Of a stretch of 64,000 nucleotides of DNA, positions 1 to 8,627 are shown one piece after another. Within the stretch, counting starts at the first letter, position 1. Every line of letters begins with the position of its first letter. This stretch comes from Kalmanozyma brasiliensis GHG001 (lineage: Eukaryota > Basidiomycota > Ustilaginomycetes > Ustilaginales), in contig NW_015961958.1 in NCBI RefSeq assembly GCF_000497045.1, positions 310,001 through 374,000 on the forward strand. Direction: 5' to 3'. The position numbers were made by a program, and so were the translations under genes. The notes beneath the pieces were generated by a model, which saw only the letters and a program-made list of their open reading frames with translations, was not told where the DNA came from and did not search any database.

Positions 1-161
1 GTGCGGTCGACAGAGCCACCGGTGGGCGCATATTCCGCTTTGAAAGTCTCGAGATCAACGTTGATCTCGTCGTCAGAGACGAGGTAGCCACGATCACGGA
101 CGAGCTCGTGGATCGTCTTGTTGACTCGCCACAGACGCACGGTCTCGCGGTCGTCGTCCAT
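1..161 (-). CDS. RPB5: RNA polymerase I/II/III subunit RPABC1 (Rpb5), N-terminal part
   Basis: The first 53 codons of a gene that runs off the left edge. The reading frame starts at an ATG at 159-161 and opens with an acidic stretch (MDDDRE) followed by RLWRVNKTIHELVRDRGY and an acidic region ending in DLETFKAEYAP. This is the conserved start of Rpb5: the RLWR motif, then the (V/L)xDRGY motif, then the DxFKxxY motif. Rpb5 is the shared subunit of nuclear RNA polymerases I, II and III that forms part of the lower jaw. The family is about 210-220 residues, so roughly three quarters of the protein lies outside the window. No intron is visible in this part. The identification rests on about 50 residues, but the motif order is distinctive. 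Confidence 0.85.
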   Translation of the reverse strand, partial: MDDDRETVRLWRVNKTIHELVRDRGYLVSDDEINVDLETFKAEYAPTGGSVDR

Positions 162-959
162 CGTGTATGGTGTGTGCGGGTGGGTATAGAGGGGAGCAGA
201 AGGGAATGAGACGCAGTGACGGAGGGCTCAAAGCGTACTTGTCGTGCTGATGAGCGACTTTGCAAGCTACGTGGTCGTAAAAGCGCTAAGAGGTCGAGAA
301 TGAGGCTGGCGACTCAGCCAGTCGGATTGGCTTCCAGAGACCTATTCAAAGGCTTCCTGCGCTTTTGCCTAGATGCTACGGAAGCAGTGCCTTGCTGCCG
401 CTATGCTACAAAGAGCGATCGCTGCTGGATGTCGTCCGTCGATGGTCCCACCAACAGCTTGCTTGGGCCGATGAGGATGGTGGAGGTTACCGCGAAGAAA
501 GGTGCAATCCATAGAAATTTTCGAGGTTCTTCCCTCTGCCAAAGCGACCCTGAAGCGCCCAATTCGGGTCCGATAAAATTTTGCCTGCCCTCAATCCAGG
601 GTCTAACACCGCAACTCGGTGCGAAAAGTCCGTCCTTCAGCCGACCATCAATCTCTGCCTTCCCTTGTCCGGATCAACATCATGGCTCAACGCGAACGGC
701 TCAACGCCACAACGCTCACAAAGAGCGACGAATGGCAATGGTATGATCGTATCGATTTCGAAGAATGAAGGGGTGCCCCAACCGAAAGCAAGACAGCTCG
801 ATCGAGGCGGGTAGTACTGATGATATAAATGTGCATATGCGAGACCGCAAGAGGTATGTGGGGGTGTATCGATGTAGACAGGGGAATCATGTACAAGTTA
901 TGCTCCGTGCTGGGAAGAAAGAAACGGTGACCGATGCCGGGATCCAGATTAAGAGAGAA
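162..959. other. Intergenic: 5' flank of RPB5 and 3' flank of khd4
   Basis: About 800 bases between the RPB5 start codon and the khd4 stop codon. It should hold the RPB5 promoter and leader and the khd4 3' untranslated region. Open frames here overlap each other and have no recognisable family features. I see no RNA gene or repeat. Confidence 0.6.
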
Positions 960-3900
960 CTAGGGGCGGTCGAAAGCGAGTTGGGCGAGAACGCGGCTCA
1001 CTTCGTCCATGGTGGTGGGATCGAGGTTCTGCGTGTTGCGGCCAGGTGGGAGGCGCGAAATGCTAGCAGATGATGCATGGAGGTGTTGAGGCTGATGAGG
1101 CATGCCGTATCCTTGCTGCTGTTGGTGAAGTTGTTTCTGTTGCTGAGGCAGGCTGCCCTGCGGTGTGGGAGGGCCATAGAGGTGATGAGGTGCACCCGAG
1201 GTGAAACTCGATTGCGAGCCTCCCATACCAGGGAAGTGACCCGTCATGCTCGGCGCACCCGTTCCGATCGGACCGAGCCCAAATGGAGTCGATGGCCCAA
1301 CGCTCATACTACCACTAGCGTGCTGCGAAGCCTGCTGGGCCGCCATGGCTCCGATATCGAGGCTCTGGGCTCGATGCGCAAACGAACGCGGCTTGCGGAG
1401 CGCCTTGACTCGGTCATCCATCGACATGCCCTCCAAGCCGCGGTTCATGTGCATCTCGTCCGACAGTCGAGGACCGCTCTGCTGATGGTGCAAGGAGGGC
1501 TGCGAAGGGAACTGAATGCCTCCTGGCGTCGTTGGCACACCAGCACCGATAGCACCAGTGATTGCAGGGCTGGGCAGCCCCGCGCCTTGCGGGCCCACGC
1601 CAGGCGGCGGCAGCCCAACAAAGCTCGGCGCGTTGCTGCTCGTGGTGCTCGTCGTGAAGGCACGCGTAGGCGCGCCCCATACATCGCTGCCAAATCCACG
1701 CCCGTTGCCGTACGGCGAAGCGTAGAGCGAAGAGGTGATCATCGGCGAGTTGGCCGCTGTAGCCGCGATGGCACCATTGCCAGTCGGGAATCCTGGTCCA
1801 AGGTGCTGGCCAGGCGAATCAAAGAGCGCCTTGATATCGGGCGTCGAAGCCGCAGCACGAACTCTGCGCTCGTTCGCACGCGCTTGCTCGGCGGCTGCAT
1901 TGGCTGCAGCTGTTTGATGGAACGACTCGGTCGACTCGGCCGCCGCAGCCGTCGAGATGAGCTTGTTGGCAAAGTGTGGGAAGGCCGAGGCGAACGAGTC
2001 GGAGCGAGCTCGAGATGGTGCGGCGTAGATGTTGGCGTTGCGGTTGATCAGGAAGTCCTCGATGGCATCCTTGGCGGTGGGCAAGAAATCCGTGTTGCTC
2101 CTGTTGAGTCGCAGCTTAAAGACCGCCTCACCTCCGGGGCGTCGCTGCTCGATGACAGGCGAGACAGTGATGCTGAGATCTCGCTTGAGCTGCTCGGCCA
2201 GCGCAGTGAACTCGTCACTCTGAATAGCCTCTGCGAGCTCTGTCGAGTTGGGTGCACGGAACTCGGCCTCGAAGGGGACGTGATCGAGCAGCATCTGCGC
2301 AGCGATGTGGATCTGCGACTCCGGGCCAAAGATGGTCACCAGATCGGACGCCGACTCCCGCGCAGGGAAGCGAACACTCGAGCTCGTCTTGCTCTCAATG
2401 TCGTGGATGAAGATCGCCTTCTCGCCCAGCAGCGTGCGGTGGTATCGGCGCGAGATGGTGACCGTCTCGCTAATGTAGTCCTTATCCTTCGGGTTGACTA
2501 GCTCCATAACCGAGAGCTTGAGGTTCTCGAGATTGACCGCATTCTTGGCCGGCGTGCGAGCAATGACGTTGTCTTCGTTGTCGAGGTAGCCTCCCAACGC
2601 AGCGAACTCTTCGGCGTTGCTGAACTTGACGTACACGCCGAACTTCTTCATGATGCGCTGAATGTTCTTGCCACCGACACCAATGATGCGCTTGTGGTAA
2701 GCCTCGGGCACGTGGAATGACATTTCGGCGGGCAGCTCCTCCTGCAGCAAGCCAAGGCCCTGCAAGACACCGTTGCGGTCGTTGCCAGAGACATCGATCA
2801 AGAAGTTGTAGTCGTTGAAGGTCTCGAACTTGATGCGGACGCCGCACTGCTTCATGACCTTGTTGACCTTGCCGTTCTTTTTGCCCGAGATGAATTCGCG
2901 GTGCTCGTTGGCCAGCTCGATCTGGAAGCGCACCTCAAAGTTGAAGCTCTTCATCAGATCCAGCTCGAGCAGCGCGGAGACAGCGGTGCGCACCTCGGAC
3001 TCAAGACCATGGATCTCGAAGCAGTTGCTCTTGAAGACGACTTCGGCGCCAGAAGCATTGCTGACGTGCTTGAGCACGGGGGCAACTTGGGTCGGGTTGA
3101 GGTTGGCCTGCGAAGGCATGTAGACGTCGAAGCCCACCGGCAGCAGCCAGAGCGAGGCCACATAGAACGAACACGCGAGCTGCATGATCGATCGGATGGT
3201 ACGCTCGATGTTGACGCGGTGGTCGCCAAACACAGAAATGACGCTCGATTGGCTGCCGAGCAGTGGGAAAGCAACAAAGGTGCCGTTGTCGATCATGATG
3301 GATCGCAGCTCCTCGAGTCGCTCGGTGAGCATCCAATCGAGCTTGCGAGGCAAGATGGCGGCATCGCGCGAGATGATACCTTTGCTCTTATGCATCGAGA
3401 CCTGGAACAGCATGTCGCGAGCACGCTGAACGCCAAAGAACTCGCCCGTGATGTGGATCTGATTCTGGTGAGCAGCGACACCGCTTGCGTCGCTGCGAGT
3501 GGCGAGATTGGAGCCAAAGGTGCCGAGGAAGGAGCTGGGCAGGTAGATGCTGGTGCCGGTCTCTTCCTCAATCTTTTGCAGGACGCATCGCTTGCGACCG
3601 CCGATGATGTTGTGCAGCTTGTAGTCGATCTCGCACGTCTCGGGCTTGAGTCCTGCGATCTCGTCAAAGATGACAAGCACCTTGACGCGCGCCAGCTCGA
3701 CGCTCTCGAAGGGTCCGGATACGAGCACTTCAACAATGCGCTCGGTCTCGAGACCGTATCCGAGATCGGCGCCACGTACTTCGGCGTTCTTGAGCGTGAT
3801 GGTCGCACCCGTAGCCGTCTGAACGTCATCGAGCTTGCGTCGGACGTCTTCCTTGATGCTCTCCTTGCCAGGCGGCGACTGGCCGGGGGCGATGTCGAAC

Positions 3901-5174
3901 ACATCAGCACGGGAGACCTTGATGGACGACGTGGTCTTGAACGGATTCTCTCGCAGGATCGTCCCACGTGCGTTCATGACTTGCTGGTAGCCACCACTGA
4001 GATGGAAATTGTACTGCGGTGGCTTGCTTGCACCGCTGAGGCTAGCTCGTGGTACGCCTGCTGCATTGGGATGCGGCGATCGCAGGGGCTGAGCCGAGGA
4101 CAGCCCAACCTCCTGTGCGATGTGACTGCCAGACTGCGGATTGAGCGACGAGAGCGACAGCGAGCTTGCGTTGAGACCAGGGAAACCAGAGCCGAGCGCT
4201 TCCCCACCGGATCGACCGGCGAAGTAGGCAGACGAGTGCGTGTCCGGCGTACCAATGGGCTGAGGGTGGTACTGCTGGTAAGGGTAGCCGGAGCCGCCGG
4301 AGCCGTTGGTGTTGGGCAGAGGCAGCTGGTCGAGGCTTTGCAGAGAGGAGAAGGAGCTCTGACGGGGGAAAGGATGCGAGAGAGGCGTTGGAGGCATGCG
4401 TGATTCATCAGGCTGCGGGACTGGTGCAAAGGAGACGAGGCATTGGTGATTGGCCATGACGTCGGAGCTGAGCTTCTGTATGGCCTCTTGCAGGTCTTTG
4501 CTGCTCTGCGACTGCGTCATGCCACGCTCGTGCTGCGGGTGATTGAGCGAGATGGAATTTGAAGCCGAGTGTGTCGTGCTTGACGGGTTGGCACCGATGG
4601 CACTGCTGGCTGCCGTGCTGTCAGCGGTGAAGGACGCCGCGGAGGAGATGTCGAAGCTGGAACGTGTGCCGACCGTGGACCTGCTGTCTCGGTGCTGGCT
4701 ACCTGCATTGTCGTCGACCAAGTTTGAGCCAGCCACCCTGGAAGGTCGTGCATTGCCTCGTTCTCCGATGGGCGCTAGCGGCGCAGGGCCTTCCGTCTCG
4801 GTACTTGACGGGGCAGACTGAGACGAGGAAGCTGCCGCAGCAGCAGCAGCGTCGCCGTCGGCCTTTTCAGCACCTACCGCTTCGACGATGCGATCATTTG
4901 TGCGCTTGCCGCCGAAAGCACTGGGCATGAATGCCTTGACGCTAGGAGGAAAGCGTGAGCGCATTGAGGTGAATCGACCGGGCAAGGAGGATGCCGGAGG
5001 CTCAGGAGCAGCCGAGGCGGGAGGGGCGGGGCGTGCACCTGCTCGAAGTGCATCGAGGCCCACTCCCGACGACGATGATGCGGTGGCATTCACATTTTGA
5101 TTGGAGGAATCGGAAGCGAACGAGCTCGCACCGATCGAGCGTGGGATGGTAAACGAGGTCGAGTAGAGATCCAT
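960..5174 (-). CDS. khd4: Multi-KH-domain RNA-binding protein, Khd4-like
   Basis: A 1404-residue protein in a single open frame. The first 400 residues are low-complexity (Ser, Ala, Pro, Gly). A chain of KH-type modules follows, roughly residues 430-1040. The clearest carry the KH helix-turn-helix signature: IIGGRKRCVLQKIEEETG near 522, SGKKNGKVNKVMKQCG near 762, IIGVGGKNIQRIMKKFG near 833 and LLGEKAIFIHDIESKTS near 915. More degenerate modules lie near 450, 630, 710 and 1000. The tail is rich in Gln, Gly, Pro and His. The arrangement matches Khd4 of Ustilago maydis, a cytoplasmic mRNA-binding regulator known to bind AUACCC-type elements and to be needed for proper filamentous growth and virulence. 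The assignment to Khd4 itself rather than another fungal multi-KH protein is by resemblance. The start at 5174 is the first ATG of the frame. Confidence 0.8.
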   Translation of the reverse strand: MDLYSTSFTIPRSIGASSFASDSSNQNVNATASSSSGVGLDALRAGARPAPPASAAPEPPASSLPGRFTSMRSRFPPSVKAFMPSAFGGKRTNDRIVEAVGAEKADGDAAAAAAASSSQSAPSSTETEGPAPLAPIGERGNARPSRVAGSNLVDDNAGSQHRDSRSTVGTRSSFDISSAASFTADSTAASSAIGANPSSTTHSASNSISLNHPQHERGMTQSQSSKDLQEAIQKLSSDVMANHQCLVSFAPVPQPDESRMPPTPLSHPFPRQSSFSSLQSLDQLPLPNTNGSGGSGYPYQQYHPQPIGTPDTHSSAYFAGRSGGEALGSGFPGLNASSLSLSSLNPQSGSHIAQEVGLSSAQPLRSPHPNAAGVPRASLSGASKPPQYNFHLSGGYQQVMNARGTILRENPFKTTSSIKVSRADVFDIAPGQSPPGKESIKEDVRRKLDDVQTATGATITLKNAEVRGADLGYGLETERIVEVLVSGPFESVELARVKVLVIFDEIAGLKPETCEIDYKLHNIIGGRKRCVLQKIEEETGTSIYLPSSFLGTFGSNLATRSDASGVAAHQNQIHITGEFFGVQRARDMLFQVSMHKSKGIISRDAAILPRKLDWMLTERLEELRSIMIDNGTFVAFPLLGSQSSVISVFGDHRVNIERTIRSIMQLACSFYVASLWLLPVGFDVYMPSQANLNPTQVAPVLKHVSNASGAEVVFKSNCFEIHGLESEVRTAVSALLELDLMKSFNFEVRFQIELANEHREFISGKKNGKVNKVMKQCGVRIKFETFNDYNFLIDVSGNDRNGVLQGLGLLQEELPAEMSFHVPEAYHKRIIGVGGKNIQRIMKKFGVYVKFSNAEEFAALGGYLDNEDNVIARTPAKNAVNLENLKLSVMELVNPKDKDYISETVTISRRYHRTLLGEKAIFIHDIESKTSSSVRFPARESASDLVTIFGPESQIHIAAQMLLDHVPFEAEFRAPNSTELAEAIQSDEFTALAEQLKRDLSITVSPVIEQRRPGGEAVFKLRLNRSNTDFLPTAKDAIEDFLINRNANIYAAPSRARSDSFASAFPHFANKLISTAAAAESTESFHQTAAANAAAEQARANERRVRAAASTPDIKALFDSPGQHLGPGFPTGNGAIAATAANSPMITSSLYASPYGNGRGFGSDVWGAPTRAFTTSTTSSNAPSFVGLPPPGVGPQGAGLPSPAITGAIGAGVPTTPGGIQFPSQPSLHHQQSGPRLSDEMHMNRGLEGMSMDDRVKALRKPRSFAHRAQSLDIGAMAAQQASQHASGSMSVGPSTPFGLGPIGTGAPSMTGHFPGMGGSQSSFTSGAPHHLYGPPTPQGSLPQQQKQLHQQQQGYGMPHQPQHLHASSASISRLPPGRNTQNLDPTTMDEVSRVLAQLAFDRP

Positions 5175-7203
5175 CTTGGCTCAGGAGAGGTACGCGGAAG
5201 CCTGAACCACAGCCGAGGTGAGTACAGAGCTTCGACATGCAAGAGGTCCGGAAGGAATCGTGCTAGAGGACTCCTGCGAGTGGAGCCTGACTGGTTGGTT
5301 TGACCAGTTGCTTGGGTGCGTTAGGCAGACCGGATCAAGTTATCCGACTCTCAGAGGGCTGCCGTTGTCACGTGGCGTGCGTTTCGTAAGATGTTTATAT
5401 CCGGTGAATGACGAGGACTCGAGGTATGTTTGAAGCCGAATGAAAGCAGTAACCGATGCAGAATTCGAGACAAGCTGGCAGTATGAGGCTTGGACTGCGA
5501 GGCTGGGAGGGCGGACGTGGCGGAAGCTGTGCTGGGTGGCAGATGAGCTTGAGAAGCAGAACAAGCGACGAGCGATCCGTTCGATCCGATGCAGTGTGGT
5601 TATCGGGTGTTCAGGTATAGATGGCGAATGCAAGAAGGTGCCGAGGAACGAATGTCAAGCGGAATGCAGATTGAGCGAGCGAGTCGAAAGAAGCGAAGAA
5701 ACCAGGACCTTGGGCGTCGATGCGTGAAGAGAAAGGCAGAAGGACCTTGAATACGCTATCAAACCGGACGTCGAGTGTGAGAGGGCGATCGAAGGTAGCT
5801 GCTGATGTCGGAGGAAGGGCGAGAAGGAGGAGGAGGAAGATGCAAAGGAAGAATGCTTTCAGAAGTAACGCTCACCAACACTTTTGGCCGTGATCGGAGG
5901 GTGAAAAAGGGGTTTTGAGAAGCAGCTAAGAAAATGGCTCCTGGCCGAGACAGCAGCTTTTTCACAAAGCGGTGTGCTGCCTCGTGCTTTCTCGACTTTC
6001 CGAAAAATGCTGACTTTTTTCTTTTCTTTTGCTCTTTTTTTTTCCATGATGTTTCTCCACCTCATTGGCTGCTGCAAGGGAGGGACACGCGAGAAGAAGA
6101 TGGCTCGTGTCACCACGGAGGCCGCAATGATTCGTGCCATGGTCGGCTCCACCAGCAACAGGAAGTGGGGTACGAGGGCGCATGTCTTTCTCCCACGCTT
6201 TCCGACCATGACTGCAGCTTGAGGTGTGGAAGCGGCTCCACCACGCAGAAAATGAAAAAGGGGAGCTGCACCTCGGCCCCTCTGTGGGCATGCAGTGCAG
6301 AATGCGAATTCTGGTTAGGGCCTGCGGCATTCTTTCTTCTCGCTCCACCGAGTCGATCATGCTGCATCGAGCCGATCTCGACCCTCGGACGGTGGGCTTG
6401 GCGCAGAGCTGAGTCTACCGTCGGCTAGGCATCCGAAGCCTGGGCGTGTGAATGTGATCGTAACAATGCGAAGAGGTAGCTAGGGGCTCGCTCTTGCCGC
6501 GCTGCTCCACAGCGGCGGTGCTGATGCTGGCATATGGCAGTGACGCGACCTGCAAAGTCATCCCTTTCTCGGCTGTCCCGTTCCAAGCGAGCCCATTCTT
6601 GCCGTGGTACCCTTGTCGGCTCCTCTATCCGATACGACCATCCCATCGGATCGTCCGCAGCTGTGTCCCCTCGAGCCTGAGCTTGTGCGCTGTGCTGACC
6701 GGAAGCACGAGGTAACAGGCGTACGAGCTCAGGCTAGTTGCAACCAAGCTCACTGCGGAGAAGACCGTCGTTTCCCTGCATGACTAACTGAGACAGAGCT
6801 AAAAATGGGCCCTTTTAATCTGGCCTGAGATCCAGAGGCTCGAAAATTCTCCGATGTGTGGAGCTCTTTTTCTCATTCTTCATGCGAAAGGACAAGATCC
6901 GTGCGGGTTGACTTGACGCTGAGCCTAACAGCTTTGAGAAATTTCCAGCCGGCCCCTCCTGCACCCCCAGCTTCGAAGCTTAACCTGTGTCGAGTGCTTG
7001 GAGTGCTCCTGGACTCGAACTCAATCTCAGAAGTATGCGACTCGAGAACGTCAGAGTGATACAAGTCATGCTCTACATTACGACTGCGTACCGTCATGTT
7101 CTCGTACACGACATGAGTCTTCTGCCAGCCAAGATGAGAGTAACAACATCGTCTACATTGCGACTGATACGGAAGAACACCGCGCCCAACCCCAACTGCA
7201 CCC
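5175..7203. other. Long intergenic stretch upstream of khd4 and downstream of GET3
   Basis: About 2 kb without a gene I can support. It includes the khd4 promoter and leader side and the GET3 3' side. A pyrimidine-rich tract with several T runs lies at about 6012-6045. Frames of 60-160 codons occur on both strands but overlap each other and show no family motifs. No tRNA fold was found. Confidence 0.5.
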
Positions 7204-8202
7204 TTACTCGGACGGCGGGCTATACGGGCTGATCAAAAACTTGCTGAAATCCTTCAACTTCTCCGTTCCCCTCACCTCCTCCGTCAACAATGGCATCTTG
7301 ACAATATGAAAATCGTCCGCATACAACTCCATCATCTCGCCCACATACTTGTCCTGCATCTGCTTCCGCACTCTGCAATGTTGGCAGTTGCTGTCCTTCT
7401 TCGGATACAGCAACTGATTGCAAACGATGGCGTGGGTATCGATCTCGTACTGGGTGAGTTCCTGGATGAGGCGTTCGGTTTCGTAGAGGGAGAGGAATTC
7501 GGCGATGCAGACGCAGACGAACGTCGTTTTCTCGGGGTCTTTGAATTGGGTGTTGACCTCGGTGATGACTTCGCGCATGCTTTCGAGTTTGGCGAACATG
7601 TCTTCCTGGTTTGCGCCGCCGCCGCCGAGCATCGATTGGAATTGACCCAACATCGGCCCCAGGCTCCTGCCCAGGGTGGAGAACTTCGCCAGAGCCTTTT
7701 CGAGCACGCTTGGGAAGGAGAGGAATCGCAACGTATGCCCCGTCGGCGCAGTGTCGAAGACAATGACCGAATACTCCATCGATTTGACATGCTTCATGAT
7801 CTCCGCGAATCCCATCGCCTCATCCACACCCGGAATGGCAAACGCCAAATCCTGCATCATCGACCCCATCGCCCCTCCAGAGCTGTCCGACTGCTCAATC
7901 ATCTCCTGAATCGACGAGTTCGGATCGATCTCCATCGCAGAGAGGTTGTCGAACCCATTGACCTTGGTTGCTTCCTTGCCAAACTTCTGACCGAAGGCAT
8001 CCGAGAGGTTGTGTGCCGGGTCCGTCGAGATGAGCAGCACCGACTCGCGAACTTTGGAGAGCTGGATGGCGAGAGAGCAAGAGGTGGTGGTTTTACCGAC
8101 ACCACCCTTGCCTCCGACAAAGAGCCATTTGAGCGTTTTCTGGTCGAGAATGTTTTGCAGCGTGGGCTCGAGCGCGTCTTCTACTACCGCGGCGGCCGAC
8201 AT
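7204..8202 (-). CDS. GET3: Guided entry of tail-anchored proteins ATPase Get3
   Basis: A 332-residue ArsA/Get3-family ATPase that delivers tail-anchored membrane proteins from the cytosol to the endoplasmic reticulum. The deviant P-loop [10 protein letters not shown] is at residues 30-39. The switch I region reads [16 protein letters not shown]. Switch II is visible in [11 protein letters not shown]. The CxxC zinc motif that joins the two subunits of the dimer is C273/C276 (NCQHC). The Met-rich client-binding region (EMIEQ...[19 protein letters not shown]) is present. I place the start at 8202 (MSAAAVVED) because it gives the usual family length; the open frame continues 84 codons further upstream to 8454 without conserved sequence. 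No intron is seen. Confidence 0.95.
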   Translation of the reverse strand: MSAAAVVEDALEPTLQNILDQKTLKWLFVGGKGGVGKTTTSCSLAIQLSKVRESVLLISTDPAHNLSDAFGQKFGKEATKVNGFDNLSAMEIDPNSSIQEMIEQSDSSGGAMGSMMQDLAFAIPGVDEAMGFAEIMKHVKSMEYSVIVFDTAPTGHTLRFLSFPSVLEKALAKFSTLGRSLGPMLGQFQSMLGGGGANQEDMFAKLESMREVITEVNTQFKDPEKTTFVCVCIAEFLSLYETERLIQELTQYEIDTHAIVCNQLLYPKKDSNCQHCRVRKQMQDKYVGEMMELYADDFHIVKMPLLTEEVRGTEKLKDFSKFLISPYSPPSE

Positions 8203-8627
8203 GGTTGTGAGATGCGGTGGGCGAAGGATGGGTGCGTGGTATGTGCTGAGTAGGTGCGCCAACTGCGCGATGTAGGATGAGATGATGGATGATGTCGTGA
8301 GCCAACCAACACCCTTTTTCAAGATGCAGCCAATTTTAGCGCACGAGCCTTGCCACACGTCAAAAGCAACACACAGACGAGCGCATTTCGAAAAATCCAC
8401 GGTTTCACGCACCGCAACAGTGCAGATCCTCCACGTCGCCAAGGCTGCTTCCACGGCATGCCGCGGCCTTCCAGGCGGTGCTAGACGTTGAGCACAATTT
8501 CATAGCGGCTCACCACAACGTCTCTGCTCCTCACCTAGGCATCATGAGATCCCAACAGTTCGACCAACGGCTAGAAATTGTCGTCTACAGCTCCTATTGC
8601 TGAGACACTGAGCATACGTGAACACCG
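8203..8627. other. Intergenic: GET3 promoter side and BPL1 3' side
   Basis: About 425 bases. The GET3 frame stays open into this region but without conserved sequence, so it is treated as leader. Nothing else recognised. Confidence 0.5.

Noticed and set aside
1077..4403. Plus-strand frames of 474 and 500 codons antisense to khd4
   Set aside because: The Arg-rich or low-complexity products have no motifs and the KH protein on the other strand is convincing.
7010..7130. A tRNA-like TTCGAGTCC segment on the minus strand downstream of GET3
   Set aside because: T-stem and acceptor pairing fail and no anticodon arm can be drawn.
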